Shown here: piece after piece, positions 1-8,557 of the stretch
How positions within the stretch are numbered: position 1 is the stretch's first letter
How the letters are laid out: each line of letters opens with the position of its first letter
Position numbers and translations under genes: made by a program
Assembly (NCBI RefSeq): GCF_004366075.1
Contig: NZ_SODU01000005.1
Coordinates: forward strand, 124,001-188,000
Reading direction: 5' to 3'
Source: Kribbella pratensis
Lineage (GTDB): Bacteria; Actinomycetota; Actinomycetes; Propionibacteriales; Kribbellaceae
DNA: 64,000 nucleotides
Notes under the pieces: model-generated
Seen by the model: only the letters and a program-made list of their open reading frames with translations
Database searches by the model: none
Told to the model about the DNA's origin: nothing

Positions 1-1007
1 AGCAGTCGGCTGGGCAGCGTCCGCAGCGTGGAGATCGCGGCCACCACCTGCGGCTGCGACACCCGCGTCGGGACCTCTGGGAGGTCCTCCGCGATGAAGA
101 CGCGTGCTGCGGCTGAGTTCGACGACATGGTCTGCCCCTGCCAGGACCGGACAGGCAGGGTGAGAGGACTGTCGTCCGACCACTGGCCGTCGACCACGTA
201 GCGCAGCACCGCCCCGGTCTGGATCCGGTACGGCGCGGTGACCTCGTCCGGGTCCTTCGTCGCCGGGATCGGGAGCACAGCCCGCTCTCCGTTCGCGATT
301 TCTCCGACGACCACCTGATATGCCGAACTGGGGCCGCTGATCAGGACACGCTGCCCATCGGCGACCCAGGACACACTGCGGAACGCACCTTCGGGCAGCG
401 GGAAGTGAGCGATCTCCGCGGTCGATGCGTTCACCGTGACCAGTTCGGCCGGCTGTGGGAAGGCCGCCACCCGGCCGTCCGGAGAGATCGCTCCCGAGCT
501 GAGCGGTTCCTCGCCGCCGACCGCGCCGAGGCTGACGTCCGCCTGGGCCCAGGAGCCGTCCGCGCCGAGCAGCAGCGGCCGGTAGCGGTCGTCCTGCTTC
601 ACGAGGACGACCGCCGCAATGTCGTCCAGGGTGTGCTTCGCCAGCGGACGGACTTTGTGCGGCAACTCCAGCCGATCACCGAGCGGTGTCTCGAGCCGGT
701 CGAGGAAGCGCTCGCTGCCGGGCGGCGGCGCGACCCAGTAGTCGATCCCGCTGATCTTGCCGGACGCTTCGATGTACCCGGGCGGCGTCGTCGGGGGTGT
801 GATGTCGGCGTTGCCCGACGTACCCACCCCGATCAGGATCGAGGCGAGGATCGCCAGCGCGATGAAGGCGATCACGCTGATCACGACGGTACGGCGCCGA
901 CGGCGACTGACCCTCACACCGGCTGTCCATGCCGCGTCGGCCAGCTCAGGCTCCGGCAGCTGGTCGGCCGCCTGCAGCAGCAGGGGCTGCACGTCCTCCC
1001 GTCTCAT
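1..1007 (-). CDS. Membrane-anchored protein paired with a SigE-family sigma factor (partial)
   Basis: The reading frame starts at ATG 1007 and runs off the left edge, so only the first 335 or so residues are visible. A short cytoplasmic head is followed by an RRRRR stop and one membrane segment at about residues 40-62, then an extracellular part containing stretches such as ISPDGRVAAF and VSWVADGQRVLISG that resemble beta-propeller (PD40/WD40-like) blades. Its ATG overlaps the TGA of the upstream sigma factor (ATGA), so the two are translationally coupled. In actinobacteria such partners of SigE-like factors are often anti-sigma or sensor proteins; that role is inferred from position only. 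No zinc-finger HxxxCxxC motif is visible. Confidence 0.75.
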   Translation of the reverse strand, partial: MRREDVQPLLLQAADQLPEPELADAAWTAGVRVSRRRRRTVVISVIAFIALAILASILIGVGTSGNADITPPTTPPGYIEASGKISGIDYWVAPPPGSERFLDRLETPLGDRLELPHKVRPLAKHTLDDIAAVVLVKQDDRYRPLLLGADGSWAQADVSLGAVGGEEPLSSGAISPDGRVAAFPQPAELVTVNASTAEIAHFPLPEGAFRSVSWVADGQRVLISGPSSAYQVVVGEIANGERAVLPIPATKDPDEVTAPYRIQTGAVLRYVVDGQWSDDSPLTLPVRSWQGQTMSSNSAAARVFIAEDLPEVPTRVSQPQVVAAISTLRTLPSRL

Positions 1008-1447
1008 CGGGCATCACGCCAGTCCCCCGCGCCCATCGCCGTACGGAAGCGGCCGAACGCGCTCATGCCATGGGCGTGTACTGCGGTGTGCGACAGACCG
1101 AGCAGCTCGGACACCTCGAACTCGGTCAGCTCCTCCAGGTGCAGCAGCACGAACACCGTGCGTTGTGCGGGCGTCAGCTCGGCCAGTGCCAGCTTCACCG
1201 GGTCTTCCTCGTCCGGAAACGGTTTCGCCCGGTTCCACGGCCGCAGGGCCGGCTGGTAGAGCTGGCGCTGGACGAAGGCGTCCGGGTCGTCCACCCTGGT
1301 CCAGCGCACGGACAGCTGCGTGAAGGCGCGCAGCAGTAGCTCCTCGGCTCGGTGCAGGTCGCCGTACACGAGGTACGCCGTACGGAGCCATCTGCCCTGC
1401 CGCGCATCGACGAACGAGGCGAAGTCCGGGTCGACCGTGTCGTGCAT
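1004..1447 (-). CDS. SigE-family (ECF-type) RNA polymerase sigma factor
   Basis: A 147-residue protein with the compact two-domain build of the actinobacterial SigE family. Region 2 lies at about residues 8-55 (FVDARQGRWLRTAYLVYGD, then AEELLLRAF). Region 4 lies at about 88-140, with an HTH of the type LTEFEVSELLGLSHTAVHAH. It would direct RNA polymerase to a small stress or envelope regulon; the target is unknown. Region 2 is somewhat degenerate in its DNA-melting part. The gene overlaps the downstream membrane protein by 4 bp and lies just downstream of the thioredoxin-reductase-like gene, 27 bp away, so a three-gene transcript is possible. Confidence 0.8.
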   Translation of the reverse strand: MHDTVDPDFASFVDARQGRWLRTAYLVYGDLHRAEELLLRAFTQLSVRWTRVDDPDAFVQRQLYQPALRPWNRAKPFPDEEDPVKLALAELTPAQRTVFVLLHLEELTEFEVSELLGLSHTAVHAHGMSAFGRFRTAMGAGDWRDAR

Positions 1448-1474
1448 CCACCCTCCCGGCCTCCATTCAACTCC

Positions 1475-2422
1475 TCAACTACTGCGCGCTGCTACAGCCA
1501 GACGCGTCTCTTCGGTGATCAGGTCGAAGTTGATACCCCCTGCGGCTGCCAACCCGGCTGCTGCGGACGGCATGACCTGCGCCATCGGGTTGCTGACGTT
1601 GCCGGCCGCGAAGACACCAGGGACCTGCGTGGCACCCATGCCGTCGACCTGGACCGCAGTACCGACCTCTACCCCGTTCGACTCCACCAGAGTGGTCTCC
1701 AGGCCCAGGTCGGCCAGGAAGCCGGCGCGTGCCCGCATGGTCGTCTGAATCGCCAGTGCTTGCCGCGGAACGACCTTGCCACCCTCCAGCCGCACACCGG
1801 TGATCCGGTCGTCCGTGATCTCGACCTGCTCGACCTTGCCCTGCACTACAGCGATTCCACGCGCAGCCAGTTCCTCCCACTGCTCCTCGGTCGGCTCCGG
1901 CGCAGTGTGCAGGAACAGGGTCACGTCATCACTCAACTGCCGGAACAGCTGCACCTGGTGCATTGCCATGGAGCTGGTCGCCAGCACTCCGATGGCCTGG
2001 TCTCGCACCTCCCACCCGTGGCAGTACGGGCAGTGCACCACGTCCTTCCCCCACCGCTCCGCCAGCCCAGGTACGTCGGGCAGCACATCAGTCAACCCTG
2101 TCGTAACCAGCAGTCGCCTGCTCCGGTACGTCGTACCGTCGGCCAGCTCGACCGTGAACCCGTCCTCGTCTCGCCGGGCCGTCGTCACTGTGCCGTCGAC
2201 GAACTCGCCGCCGTACCCCTGCACCTCCTGGCGGCCGATCGCGTAGATCTCCCGGGGCGGTACGCCGTCACGCGTCAGGAAGTTGTGCACACCGTCGGCG
2301 GGCGCGTTGCGCGGCGTACCGTCGTCGATCACCAGCACCGCCCGGCGGAACCGGGACAGCGCCAGCGCTCCGCTCAGGCCGGCCGCGCCGCCGCCGATCA
2401 CGATCACGTCGTACTTCGTCAT
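1475..2422 (-). CDS. Thioredoxin-reductase-like NAD(P)/FAD-dependent oxidoreductase
   Basis: A 315-residue two-dinucleotide-fold flavoprotein. The FAD-binding VIGGGAAGLSG loop is at residues 8-18, a CPYC redox motif followed by HGWE is at 131-138, the NADPH fold follows, and a C-terminal FAD motif of the type GVFAAGNVS appears near residue 270. The length and CPYCHGWE motif fit the GliT/HlmI-like branch rather than housekeeping TrxB, because no thioredoxin gene is adjacent. It would pass electrons from NAD(P)H to a disulfide in a protein or small molecule; the substrate is unknown. It is divergent from the cupin regulator at 2501, which may control it. Confidence 0.85.
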   Translation of the reverse strand: MTKYDVIVIGGGAAGLSGALALSRFRRAVLVIDDGTPRNAPADGVHNFLTRDGVPPREIYAIGRQEVQGYGGEFVDGTVTTARRDEDGFTVELADGTTYRSRRLLVTTGLTDVLPDVPGLAERWGKDVVHCPYCHGWEVRDQAIGVLATSSMAMHQVQLFRQLSDDVTLFLHTAPEPTEEQWEELAARGIAVVQGKVEQVEITDDRITGVRLEGGKVVPRQALAIQTTMRARAGFLADLGLETTLVESNGVEVGTAVQVDGMGATQVPGVFAAGNVSNPMAQVMPSAAAGLAAAGGINFDLITEETRLAVAARSS

Positions 2423-2500
2423 CTCTGGACTCCTCTGTTGTTCAAGGTCTGAACCGAGGATGCGTCGTGGTTTTCATTTTCGACAAGTATTGTTGCCGGT
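2423..2500. promoter_or_regulatory. Divergent promoter region with a short dyad
   Basis: This 78-bp gap separates the flavoprotein and the XRE-cupin regulator. It holds the dyad ACAA-GTA-TTGT at 2483-2493. The hexamer TATTGT at 2488-2493 has -10 character and ends 7 nt before the ATG at 2501. No Shine-Dalgarno sequence precedes that ATG, so the regulator mRNA may be leaderless and autoregulated through the dyad. This is a reading of short motifs only. Confidence 0.35.
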
Positions 2501-3076
2501 ATGGCAAACGACGAGGACGTACTCGAGTCGGTCGGACCGCGGCTGCGGGCGCTCCGGACCGAGCGTGGCACGACGCTGGCCCAGCTGTCCGAGACGACCG
2601 GCATCTCGGTCAGCACACTGTCCCGGCTGGAGTCCGGGCAGCGCCGCCCGACGCTGGAACTGCTGCTGCCGTTGGCCCGCGCGCACCAGGTGCAGCTGGA
2701 CGAGCTGGTGGACGCACCACCGACCGGAGACCCGCGGATCTACCAGAAACCGATCAAGCGCCACGGCACCATTCACGTTCCGCTGAGCCGGCGGCCGGGC
2801 GGACTGCAGGCGTTCAAGCAGATCCTGCCGGCCGGTTATCCGGGCAATGACGTGGTGCAGAAGACCCACGAGGGCTACGACTGGTTCTACGTGCTGTCGG
2901 GCCGCATCCGGCTGAAGCTCGGCGACCAGGACTTCATCGTCAAGGAGGGTGAGGCGGTCGAGTTCGACTGCCGGGTGCCGCACTGGTTCTCCAATCCGGG
3001 ACCTGGACCGACCGAGGTGCTATGTCTTTACGGCCCGCAAGGGGAGCGGATGCACGTCAGAGCTCGCACTACCTGA
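2501..3076 (+). CDS. XRE-family transcriptional regulator with C-terminal cupin domain
   Basis: A 191-residue regulator. The N-terminal HTH_3 domain (about residues 10-65) contains LRTERGTTLAQLSETTGISVS and the typical TLSRLESGQRRPTLE. A small-molecule-binding cupin follows at about 110-185, with YDWFYVLSGRIRLKLGD and a PHWFSN end strand. Such proteins (SutR/PuuR-like) repress or activate a neighbouring metabolic gene. The asparaginase gene starts 11 bp downstream on the same strand and the flavoprotein is divergent, so both are candidate targets. The ligand is unknown. Confidence 0.85.
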   Translation: MANDEDVLESVGPRLRALRTERGTTLAQLSETTGISVSTLSRLESGQRRPTLELLLPLARAHQVQLDELVDAPPTGDPRIYQKPIKRHGTIHVPLSRRPGGLQAFKQILPAGYPGNDVVQKTHEGYDWFYVLSGRIRLKLGDQDFIVKEGEAVEFDCRVPHWFSNPGPGPTEVLCLYGPQGERMHVRARTT

Positions 3077-3087
3077 GGAGAGACCAA

Positions 3088-4047
3088 GTGAGCGTCGCGT
3101 TGTTCACGCTGGGCGGGACCATCTCGATGGCCGGCACCCATCGCCTTACCGGTGACGACCTCACCGCCGCGATGCCCGGGCTCCTTGAGCTTGGCCATGC
3201 GGTCGAGATCCAGGACATCGAGAAGGTTCCCAGCGCCAACCTCACAGCCGCCAAGCTGCTCGAGGTCGTCGACGCCGCCTCCAAGGCCGTCGCCGCCGGA
3301 GCCGCGGGAGTCGTCGTCACCCAGGGAACGGACACGCTGGAAGAGAGCTCGTTCCTCGCCGATCTGGTCTGGCCGCATCCGCAGCCGCTTGTGTTCACCG
3401 GGGCGATGCGCAATCCGACGCTGGCCGGTCCCGACGGCCCTGCGAACTTGCTGGCCGCGCTGCGCGTCGCCTGCTCTCCCGCGGCACGTGACCTGGGTGC
3501 ACTGGTCGTCTTCAAGGAGGAGATCCACGCGGCCCGCTGGGTGCGCAAGACGCACAGCACGAGTACGGCGACGTTCGTGTCACCGAACACCGGTCCGATC
3601 GGTCACGTCGTCGAGGACCAGGCCCGCGTACTCACCCGCCCGCTGCGGCTGGACGGCGTACAGGGCAGTCCTGAACCGGCCGAGCTCGACAACATCCACG
3701 TCGCGCTCTACACCGTCACGCTGGACGACGACGGCCTGCTGCTGCAGGGCCTGGCCGAGACACACCAGGGGCTCGTCGTCGCCGGGTACGGCGTCGGACA
3801 CGTGCCGGCCGCGCTCGCACCGGTTCTCGGCCAGTTGGCGGCCCGGATGCCGGTCGTCCTCACGTCACGGACCGGCGCCGGCTCGATCGTCCGTAACACG
3901 TACCACTCCCCCGGCTCGGAGACCGACCTGTTGCAGCGCGGTCTGATCGACGGCGGGTTCCTCGATCCCTACAAGGCGCGCATCCTGCTCCGGTTGCTCC
4001 TGGCAACGGACGACGACCTCGCCGCGGGTTTCGCACAGTACTGCTAA
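3088..4047 (+). CDS. ansA: L-asparaginase (AnsA-type)
   Basis: A 319-residue enzyme hydrolysing L-asparagine to aspartate and ammonia. The nucleophile motif TLGGTIS puts the first catalytic Thr at residue 11. The second motif TQGTDTLEE puts the Thr-Asp pair at 81-82, and the supporting Lys lies in VRKTHS at about 154. The GTG at 3088 is chosen because GAGGAGAG (3075-3082) gives a good ribosome site; an upstream in-frame ATG at 3022 would overlap the regulator by 55 bp without such a site. There is no signal peptide, so it is cytoplasmic. It is probably co-transcribed with the XRE-cupin gene. Its TAA overlaps the stop of the converging sigma gene by 4 bp (CTAA). Confidence 0.88.
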   Translation: MSVALFTLGGTISMAGTHRLTGDDLTAAMPGLLELGHAVEIQDIEKVPSANLTAAKLLEVVDAASKAVAAGAAGVVVTQGTDTLEESSFLADLVWPHPQPLVFTGAMRNPTLAGPDGPANLLAALRVACSPAARDLGALVVFKEEIHAARWVRKTHSTSTATFVSPNTGPIGHVVEDQARVLTRPLRLDGVQGSPEPAELDNIHVALYTVTLDDDGLLLQGLAETHQGLVVAGYGVGHVPAALAPVLGQLAARMPVVLTSRTGAGSIVRNTYHSPGSETDLLQRGLIDGGFLDPYKARILLRLLLATDDDLAAGFAQYC

Positions 4048-5255
4048 CTCAGCGACGCGGCCTTCGTCATCAGGTAGTCGCGTTCCGGCAAGCTCGTCGT
4101 ACCGCGGGCCGCCGCCCGGAAGTGCTCGGCGGCGGTCTCGCGGTCGCCACGCATCTCGTAGAGGTGACCGCGAGTGGCGGCGAGGCGGTAGTGGCCGGCC
4201 AGCTCGTCGTCCAACGGTGCGAGGAGCTTCAGGCCGGCGTCCGGTCCGTCCACCATGGCGGCGGCGATCGCCCGGTTGAGCTTCACCATCGGGTTGCCGG
4301 ACAGGTCTTCGAGGAGGCCGTACAGCCCTAGGATCTGCGGCCAGTCGGTGTCCTCGGCGCGGTCCACCTCGTCGTGCAGTGCGGCGATCGCCGCCTGGAT
4401 CTGGTACTCACCCAGGGGAGGCGTGCTGAACGCCTCGACCGCGAGTGCCACGCCTTCTGTGATGGCTTCGTGGTCCCACAGGGACCTGTCCTGCTCAGCC
4501 AGCGGGATGATCTCCCCGCCCTTACCGGTCCGCGCTGCGCGACGTGCGTCGGTCAGCAGCATCAGAGCGAGCAGTCCGGTGACCTGTCCGTCGTCCGGCA
4601 GCTGAGTCCGTACTGCGCGAGTCAGGCGGATCGCCTCACTGGACAGGTCGCTGCGGTGCAGCTCCGGACCACTGGTGCTCGTGTAGCCCTCGTTGAACAT
4701 CAGGTACAGCACGTGGAGCACGTTGCGCAGCCGGTCCGGGTCGGCGTCCAGCTCGAAGCTGGAGCCCTTGAGCTTCGACTTCGCCCTGCTGATGCGCTGC
4801 GCCATCGTCGCCTCAGGCACCAGGTACGCCGTGGCGATCTCGGCCGTGGTGAGCCCACCGACCGCCCGCAGGGTCAGTGCGATCGCCGAGGCCGGTGTGA
4901 GCGTCGGGTGGCAGCACAGGAACAGCAGCCGGAGCGTGTCGTCGTGCTCTTCGACCTCACCGGCCGGTACCTCCCGTAGCGCCGCCCGCTCCTCGCGGCG
5001 TCGCCGGGCCTGTTGCTGGCGAACCTCGTCGATCAGCCGCCGTGAGGCCGTCTGGATCAGCCAGCTCTTCGGATTGTCCGGCCGGCCGTCCCGCGGCCAG
5101 GTGGTCGCTGCAGCGAGCAGTGCCTCCTGGACCGCGTCCTCGGCCGCGGCGAAGTCGCCGGACCAGCGCACGACGGCGCCGAGGACCCGCGGCGTCAACT
5201 CCCGCAGCAGGTCCTCGAGCTCGCCGTCCGGTTCAGAAGTCGTGGAGATCGGCAT
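4044..5255 (-). CDS. ECF42-type sigma factor with long C-terminal extension (module 1)
   Basis: A 403-residue sigma factor. Region 2 (about residues 12-75) contains DFAAAEDAVQEALLAA and WLIQTASRRLIDEVR. Region 4 (about 110-165) contains LTTAEIATAYLVPEATMAQR. A C-terminal extension of about 230 residues, typical of the ECF42 group, follows (DUF6596 plus TPR-like helices, for example LYLMFNEGYTST, GLLALMLLTDARR and NPMVKLNRAIA). ECF42 factors have no classical anti-sigma factor; the extension is needed for activity and the partner is a DGPF/YciI protein. That partner lies immediately upstream and overlaps by 23 bp. A paralogous module is at 50052-51683. Confidence 0.9.
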   Translation of the reverse strand: MPISTTSEPDGELEDLLRELTPRVLGAVVRWSGDFAAAEDAVQEALLAAATTWPRDGRPDNPKSWLIQTASRRLIDEVRQQQARRRREERAALREVPAGEVEEHDDTLRLLFLCCHPTLTPASAIALTLRAVGGLTTAEIATAYLVPEATMAQRISRAKSKLKGSSFELDADPDRLRNVLHVLYLMFNEGYTSTSGPELHRSDLSSEAIRLTRAVRTQLPDDGQVTGLLALMLLTDARRAARTGKGGEIIPLAEQDRSLWDHEAITEGVALAVEAFSTPPLGEYQIQAAIAALHDEVDRAEDTDWPQILGLYGLLEDLSGNPMVKLNRAIAAAMVDGPDAGLKLLAPLDDELAGHYRLAATRGHLYEMRGDRETAAEHFRAAARGTTSLPERDYLMTKAASLS

Positions 5256-5640
5256 CCGACTCCATCACGCGGCGTACCTCGATCGGTTGCTCGAGCGGTA
5301 CGCCGCCGGGTCCGGGTGCGGCGGACTGCCACGCCGCGATCTCGTAGGCCCGCTCCTCCGACTCCACGTCGATCATCGTGTAGCCGGCCAGGACCTCCTT
5401 CGACTCGGCGTACGGGCCGTCGGTCAGCACCGGAGCGGTCACGCTCGTCGCCCGCACCACCTTGGCGTGTGACGGCCAGGTCAGCCCCTGGACCTCGACC
5501 AGCTCGCCGCTCTTCCGCAGTCGCTCGATGCCCTCGCCGAGGTGGTCCATGTGGGCCTTCATGTCGGCCTGGTCCCACTCCAGCATCGGGGTCTCGCAGT
5601 TGCCGCCGTCCATGTTCATCAGCAGCATGAACTTGGTCAT
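5233..5640 (-). CDS. YciI/DGPF-domain protein, partner of ECF42 sigma (module 1)
   Basis: A 135-residue single-domain YCII-related protein with a dimeric alpha/beta barrel fold. The start MTKFMLLMNMDG and the signature VLTDGPYAESKEVLAGYTMIDV (a DGPY variant of DGPF) are diagnostic. The start follows an AGGAGAAGGAC ribosome site. YciI-like proteins may bind or turn over small metabolites. In ECF42 operons they are the conserved target or partner genes, but their exact function is unknown. The 3' end overlaps the sigma gene, indicating coupling. Confidence 0.88.
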   Translation of the reverse strand: MTKFMLLMNMDGGNCETPMLEWDQADMKAHMDHLGEGIERLRKSGELVEVQGLTWPSHAKVVRATSVTAPVLTDGPYAESKEVLAGYTMIDVESEERAYEIAAWQSAAPGPGGVPLEQPIEVRRVMESDADLHDF

Positions 5641-5671
5641 GTCCTTCTCCTCTTCGTAGAGCCTTTACCCG

Positions 5672-5700
5672 GAGACGGAGCCGGGGCTGCGTTCTCTACA
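5672..5700 (-). promoter_or_regulatory. Candidate ECF42 promoter upstream of YciI module 1
   Basis: Reading the minus strand, TGTAGA (5700-5695) is followed by 17 nt and CGTCTC (5677-5672), 31 nt before the YciI ATG. ECF42 promoters described in Streptomyces have a TGTCGA -35 element and a CGA/TC-type -10 element; the match here is one mismatch in the -35 element. It overlaps the last bases of ftsY. The paralogous module has a similar pair with the same 17-nt spacer. Confidence 0.35.
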
Positions 5701-6900
5701 TCAGTCCAGCAGCGCGTCGACGAATTCTTCAGGGTCGAACGGCGCCAGGTCGTCCGGACCCTCGCCGAGGCCGACGAGCTTGACCGGTACGCCGAGTTCG
5801 CGCTGTACCGCGATCACGATGCCGCCCTTCGCCGTACCGTCCAGCTTGGTCAGGACGAGGCCGGTGACGTTGATGACCTCTGCGAACACCCGGGCCTGCG
5901 TGAGTCCGTTCTGGCCGGTGGTGGCGTCGATGACGAGCAGGACCTCGTCCACCTCGGCGGACTTCTCGATGACCCGCTTCACCTTGCCGAGCTCGTCCAT
6001 CAGGCCGGTCTTGGTGTGCAGACGGCCGGCTGTGTCGACCAGGACGACGTCGGCCTCTTCCTCGATGCCCTGCTTGACCGAGTCGAACGCGATGCTGGCG
6101 GGGTCGCCGCCCTCCGGGCCGCGCACGGTCCGGACACCGACCCGCTCACCCCAGGTCTGCAGCTGGTCGGCCGCGGCAGCGCGGAACGTGTCCGCAGCCC
6201 CCAGTACGACGTGCTTGTCCTCGGCAACCAGCACCCGGGCCAGCTTGCCGACCGTGGTGGTCTTGCCAGTGCCGTTCACACCGACGACGAGTACGACCGC
6301 CGGCTGCGTCTCCTTGCGGCTCACGTTCAGCGCCCGGTCCAGGGACGGGTTGACAAGGTCGATCAGCTCCTCGCGGAGGATCTCCCGGGCCTGTGCGGCG
6401 CCGACGCCCTCGACGCGCATGCGGGTGCGCAGCTTCTCGACCAGCTCCTGCGTGGGCGCCACACCGACATCGGCGGTGATCAGCGTGGTCTCGATGTCCT
6501 CCCACGCCTCCTCGTCGAGCTTGTCGCGGGAGAGCAGCGCGAGCAGCCCCTTGCCGAGGGAGCCCTGCGAACGCGCCAGGCGGGCCCGGAGCCGGACCAG
6601 CCGGCCCTGCGCGGACTCGGGCTTCTCGATCGTCTCGGTGGCCGCGGGCTCCGGCAGCTCGGTGTCCTCGAGCGTGCGGGTCGGGGTGTCCCGCGGTTCC
6701 TCCGCGTCGTCACCGACCTTCGGCTCGGCGACCTCCGCGGACTCGACGGCGGGCTTCTGAGCGTCCGGCGGCAGCTCGGCACGGCGGCGCCGCGCGACGA
6801 CCAGGCCGGTGGTTCCGACGACCAGAACGACCGCGATGACCACGACCATCGTGATGAGAGCCTGGTCGGTGAGCAGAGAAACGAGCAGTGGGGTCAACAC
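5701..6900 (-). CDS. ftsY: Signal recognition particle receptor FtsY
   Basis: A 399-residue SRP receptor GTPase that docks ribosome-SRP complexes at the membrane. An N-terminal membrane helix at about residues 11-36 is followed by an acidic linker (40-95). The NG domain follows: VVGVNGTGKTTT (G1), DTFRAAAADQL (insertion box), VDTAGRLHTK (G3), LTKLDGTAKGG (G4/G5 region). The N-terminal membrane anchor is typical of actinobacterial FtsY. The GTG at 6900 is the only sensible start in frame. In most actinobacteria ftsY follows smc directly; here about 10.6 kb of other genes separate them. Confidence 0.96.
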   Translation of the reverse strand: MLTPLLVSLLTDQALITMVVVIAVVLVVGTTGLVVARRRRAELPPDAQKPAVESAEVAEPKVGDDAEEPRDTPTRTLEDTELPEPAATETIEKPESAQGRLVRLRARLARSQGSLGKGLLALLSRDKLDEEAWEDIETTLITADVGVAPTQELVEKLRTRMRVEGVGAAQAREILREELIDLVNPSLDRALNVSRKETQPAVVLVVGVNGTGKTTTVGKLARVLVAEDKHVVLGAADTFRAAAADQLQTWGERVGVRTVRGPEGGDPASIAFDSVKQGIEEEADVVLVDTAGRLHTKTGLMDELGKVKRVIEKSAEVDEVLLVIDATTGQNGLTQARVFAEVINVTGLVLTKLDGTAKGGIVIAVQRELGVPVKLVGLGEGPDDLAPFDPEEFVDALLD

Positions 6901-6943
6901 GGTTCCCCATCTTGACAGACACCTGGCCCGCCGCTGGCATTTG

Positions 6944-8557
6944 TCACGTCAGGCAAACGAATTGTTGCGGTACGTGAGGAGGCACCAACTCGGGGCGGTG
7001 AGTGAGCAGAACCACCGTTCGGTTGCCTGCCGCCGCGAACAGGTCGGCCAGCAGCGCCCGTCCGGTCTCCTCGTCCAGGTGCTCGGTCGGCTCGTCGAGC
7101 ACCAGTACGTCGCGATCGGCCAGTAAGAGCCGCGCGAAGGCGAGCCGCTGGCGCTCACCACCCGACAGCCGCGCACCGTGCTCCCCGACCATGGTGTCGA
7201 GGCCCTGCGGCAGCTTCTCGACGAGCATCCCGAGCCGCGCCCGGTAGAGCGCCTTCCACACCTGCAAGTCGCTGACCCCCGGCTTCGCAAGCAGCAGGTT
7301 CTCCCGGATGCTCGTGTCGAACACGTGGCTCTCCTGGGTCAGCAGCCCGACGACAGACCGCACCTGGTCGCCTTCGAGCCTGGCCAGGTCCACTCCGTCC
7401 AGCAGCACCTCGCCCCCACGTGGCTCGAGGAACCGGAGCAGTACAGCGGCCAGCGTGCTCTTGCCCGAGCCACTCGGGCCGGTGATCACCACACGACTCC
7501 CGGCCGGCATGTCCAGGCTGAGTCCATCCAGTACGTCAGGGCCGTCGTACCCGGCTCGCAGCAGGTTCACCTGCAGATCGCGTCCCGTCGGGAGGGGCAG
7601 TGGCTTGGCCGGCTCGGTGACCGGCGCGGGGGTGTCTACGAGTTCCTGCACTCTGTCGAGGGACGCCCGTACCCGGATGGCCAGTTGGGCGGCTGCGGGA
7701 ATTCCGCCGAGTACGTCGGCCAGTGCGAGCGGGGTGAGGACAAGTACAGCGAAGACAGCACCAGTGATGTGCGCCGTACTGCCGAGGATCAGGGCGGCCA
7801 CGCTGGCGCCGCCGACGCACAGGACGAGCAGGGCACTGCCGAGGCCTGCGCTCCAGGCGGACCGGCGTTCAGCGGCGGCCAGGTGGGCATCGCGGCGGCT
7901 GAAGTCGTCCAGCACCGAGTCGATCGCGTTGTAGGCGACCACATCCGCTGCAGTGAGCAGGGACTCGGTGGTGGTGGCTGCGACGTCCCCACGGGCACCA
8001 GCGACGTTGCGCTCGGCTCGCTCGGCAGTCCGGGCAGTCAGCCACGGTACGACGGTGCACGCGATCAGGACCGCCAACGCGACGGCGGCGCCGGCTGTGG
8101 GAAGCAGCACCGCGAGGAGGCCCACCGTGGCGGCTGCTGTGACAGTTGCGACCGCAACGGGCAGGAGGACTCGTAGCCAGAGGTCGAGGACCGCGTCCAC
8201 GTCCAGCACCAGTCGGGCGAGCAGATCGCCCTTCCGCTGCGAACCGAGTGGTGCGAGCTTCTCCAGACGCCCGGTGATACGAGCGCGGGTCTCCCCCAGC
8301 ACCCGGTACGCCGCATCGTGTCCGACGAGCCGCTCGACGTACCGGAAGACGCCACGCCCGACACCGAAGGCGCGCACTGCGACGATCGGGACCATCATCA
8401 ACAGCACCGGTGGTTGTGCCGAGGCTGCTGTGATCAGCCAGGCCGACGTGGCGAGCAACGCGACAGCCGACCCGGCAGCGGCGACGCCCAGCAGCAGCGC
8501 CAACCAGAGCCGCCACATCACTCCGCGCTGCGGCCGAGCTAGCTGCAGGCTCTTCAT
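6944..8557 (-). CDS. cydC: Heterodimeric ABC exporter subunit CydC
   Basis: A 537-residue fused permease-ATPase, the second half of the CydDC exporter that moves glutathione/cysteine-type thiols or haem to support cytochrome bd assembly. Six membrane helices occupy about residues 12-300, including LLLGVAAAGSAVALLATSA. The nucleotide-binding domain contains ITGPSGSGKST (Walker A), LSGGERQRLAFARLLL (signature) and VLVLDEPTEHLD (Walker B). ATG 8557 is chosen over upstream in-frame starts because it overlaps the cydD TGA (ATGA) and begins the first helix properly. Last gene of the cydABDC operon. Confidence 0.93.
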   Translation of the reverse strand: MKSLQLARPQRGVMWRLWLALLLGVAAAGSAVALLATSAWLITAASAQPPVLLMMVPIVAVRAFGVGRGVFRYVERLVGHDAAYRVLGETRARITGRLEKLAPLGSQRKGDLLARLVLDVDAVLDLWLRVLLPVAVATVTAAATVGLLAVLLPTAGAAVALAVLIACTVVPWLTARTAERAERNVAGARGDVAATTTESLLTAADVVAYNAIDSVLDDFSRRDAHLAAAERRSAWSAGLGSALLVLCVGGASVAALILGSTAHITGAVFAVLVLTPLALADVLGGIPAAAQLAIRVRASLDRVQELVDTPAPVTEPAKPLPLPTGRDLQVNLLRAGYDGPDVLDGLSLDMPAGSRVVITGPSGSGKSTLAAVLLRFLEPRGGEVLLDGVDLARLEGDQVRSVVGLLTQESHVFDTSIRENLLLAKPGVSDLQVWKALYRARLGMLVEKLPQGLDTMVGEHGARLSGGERQRLAFARLLLADRDVLVLDEPTEHLDEETGRALLADLFAAAGNRTVVLLTHRPELVPPHVPQQFVCLT

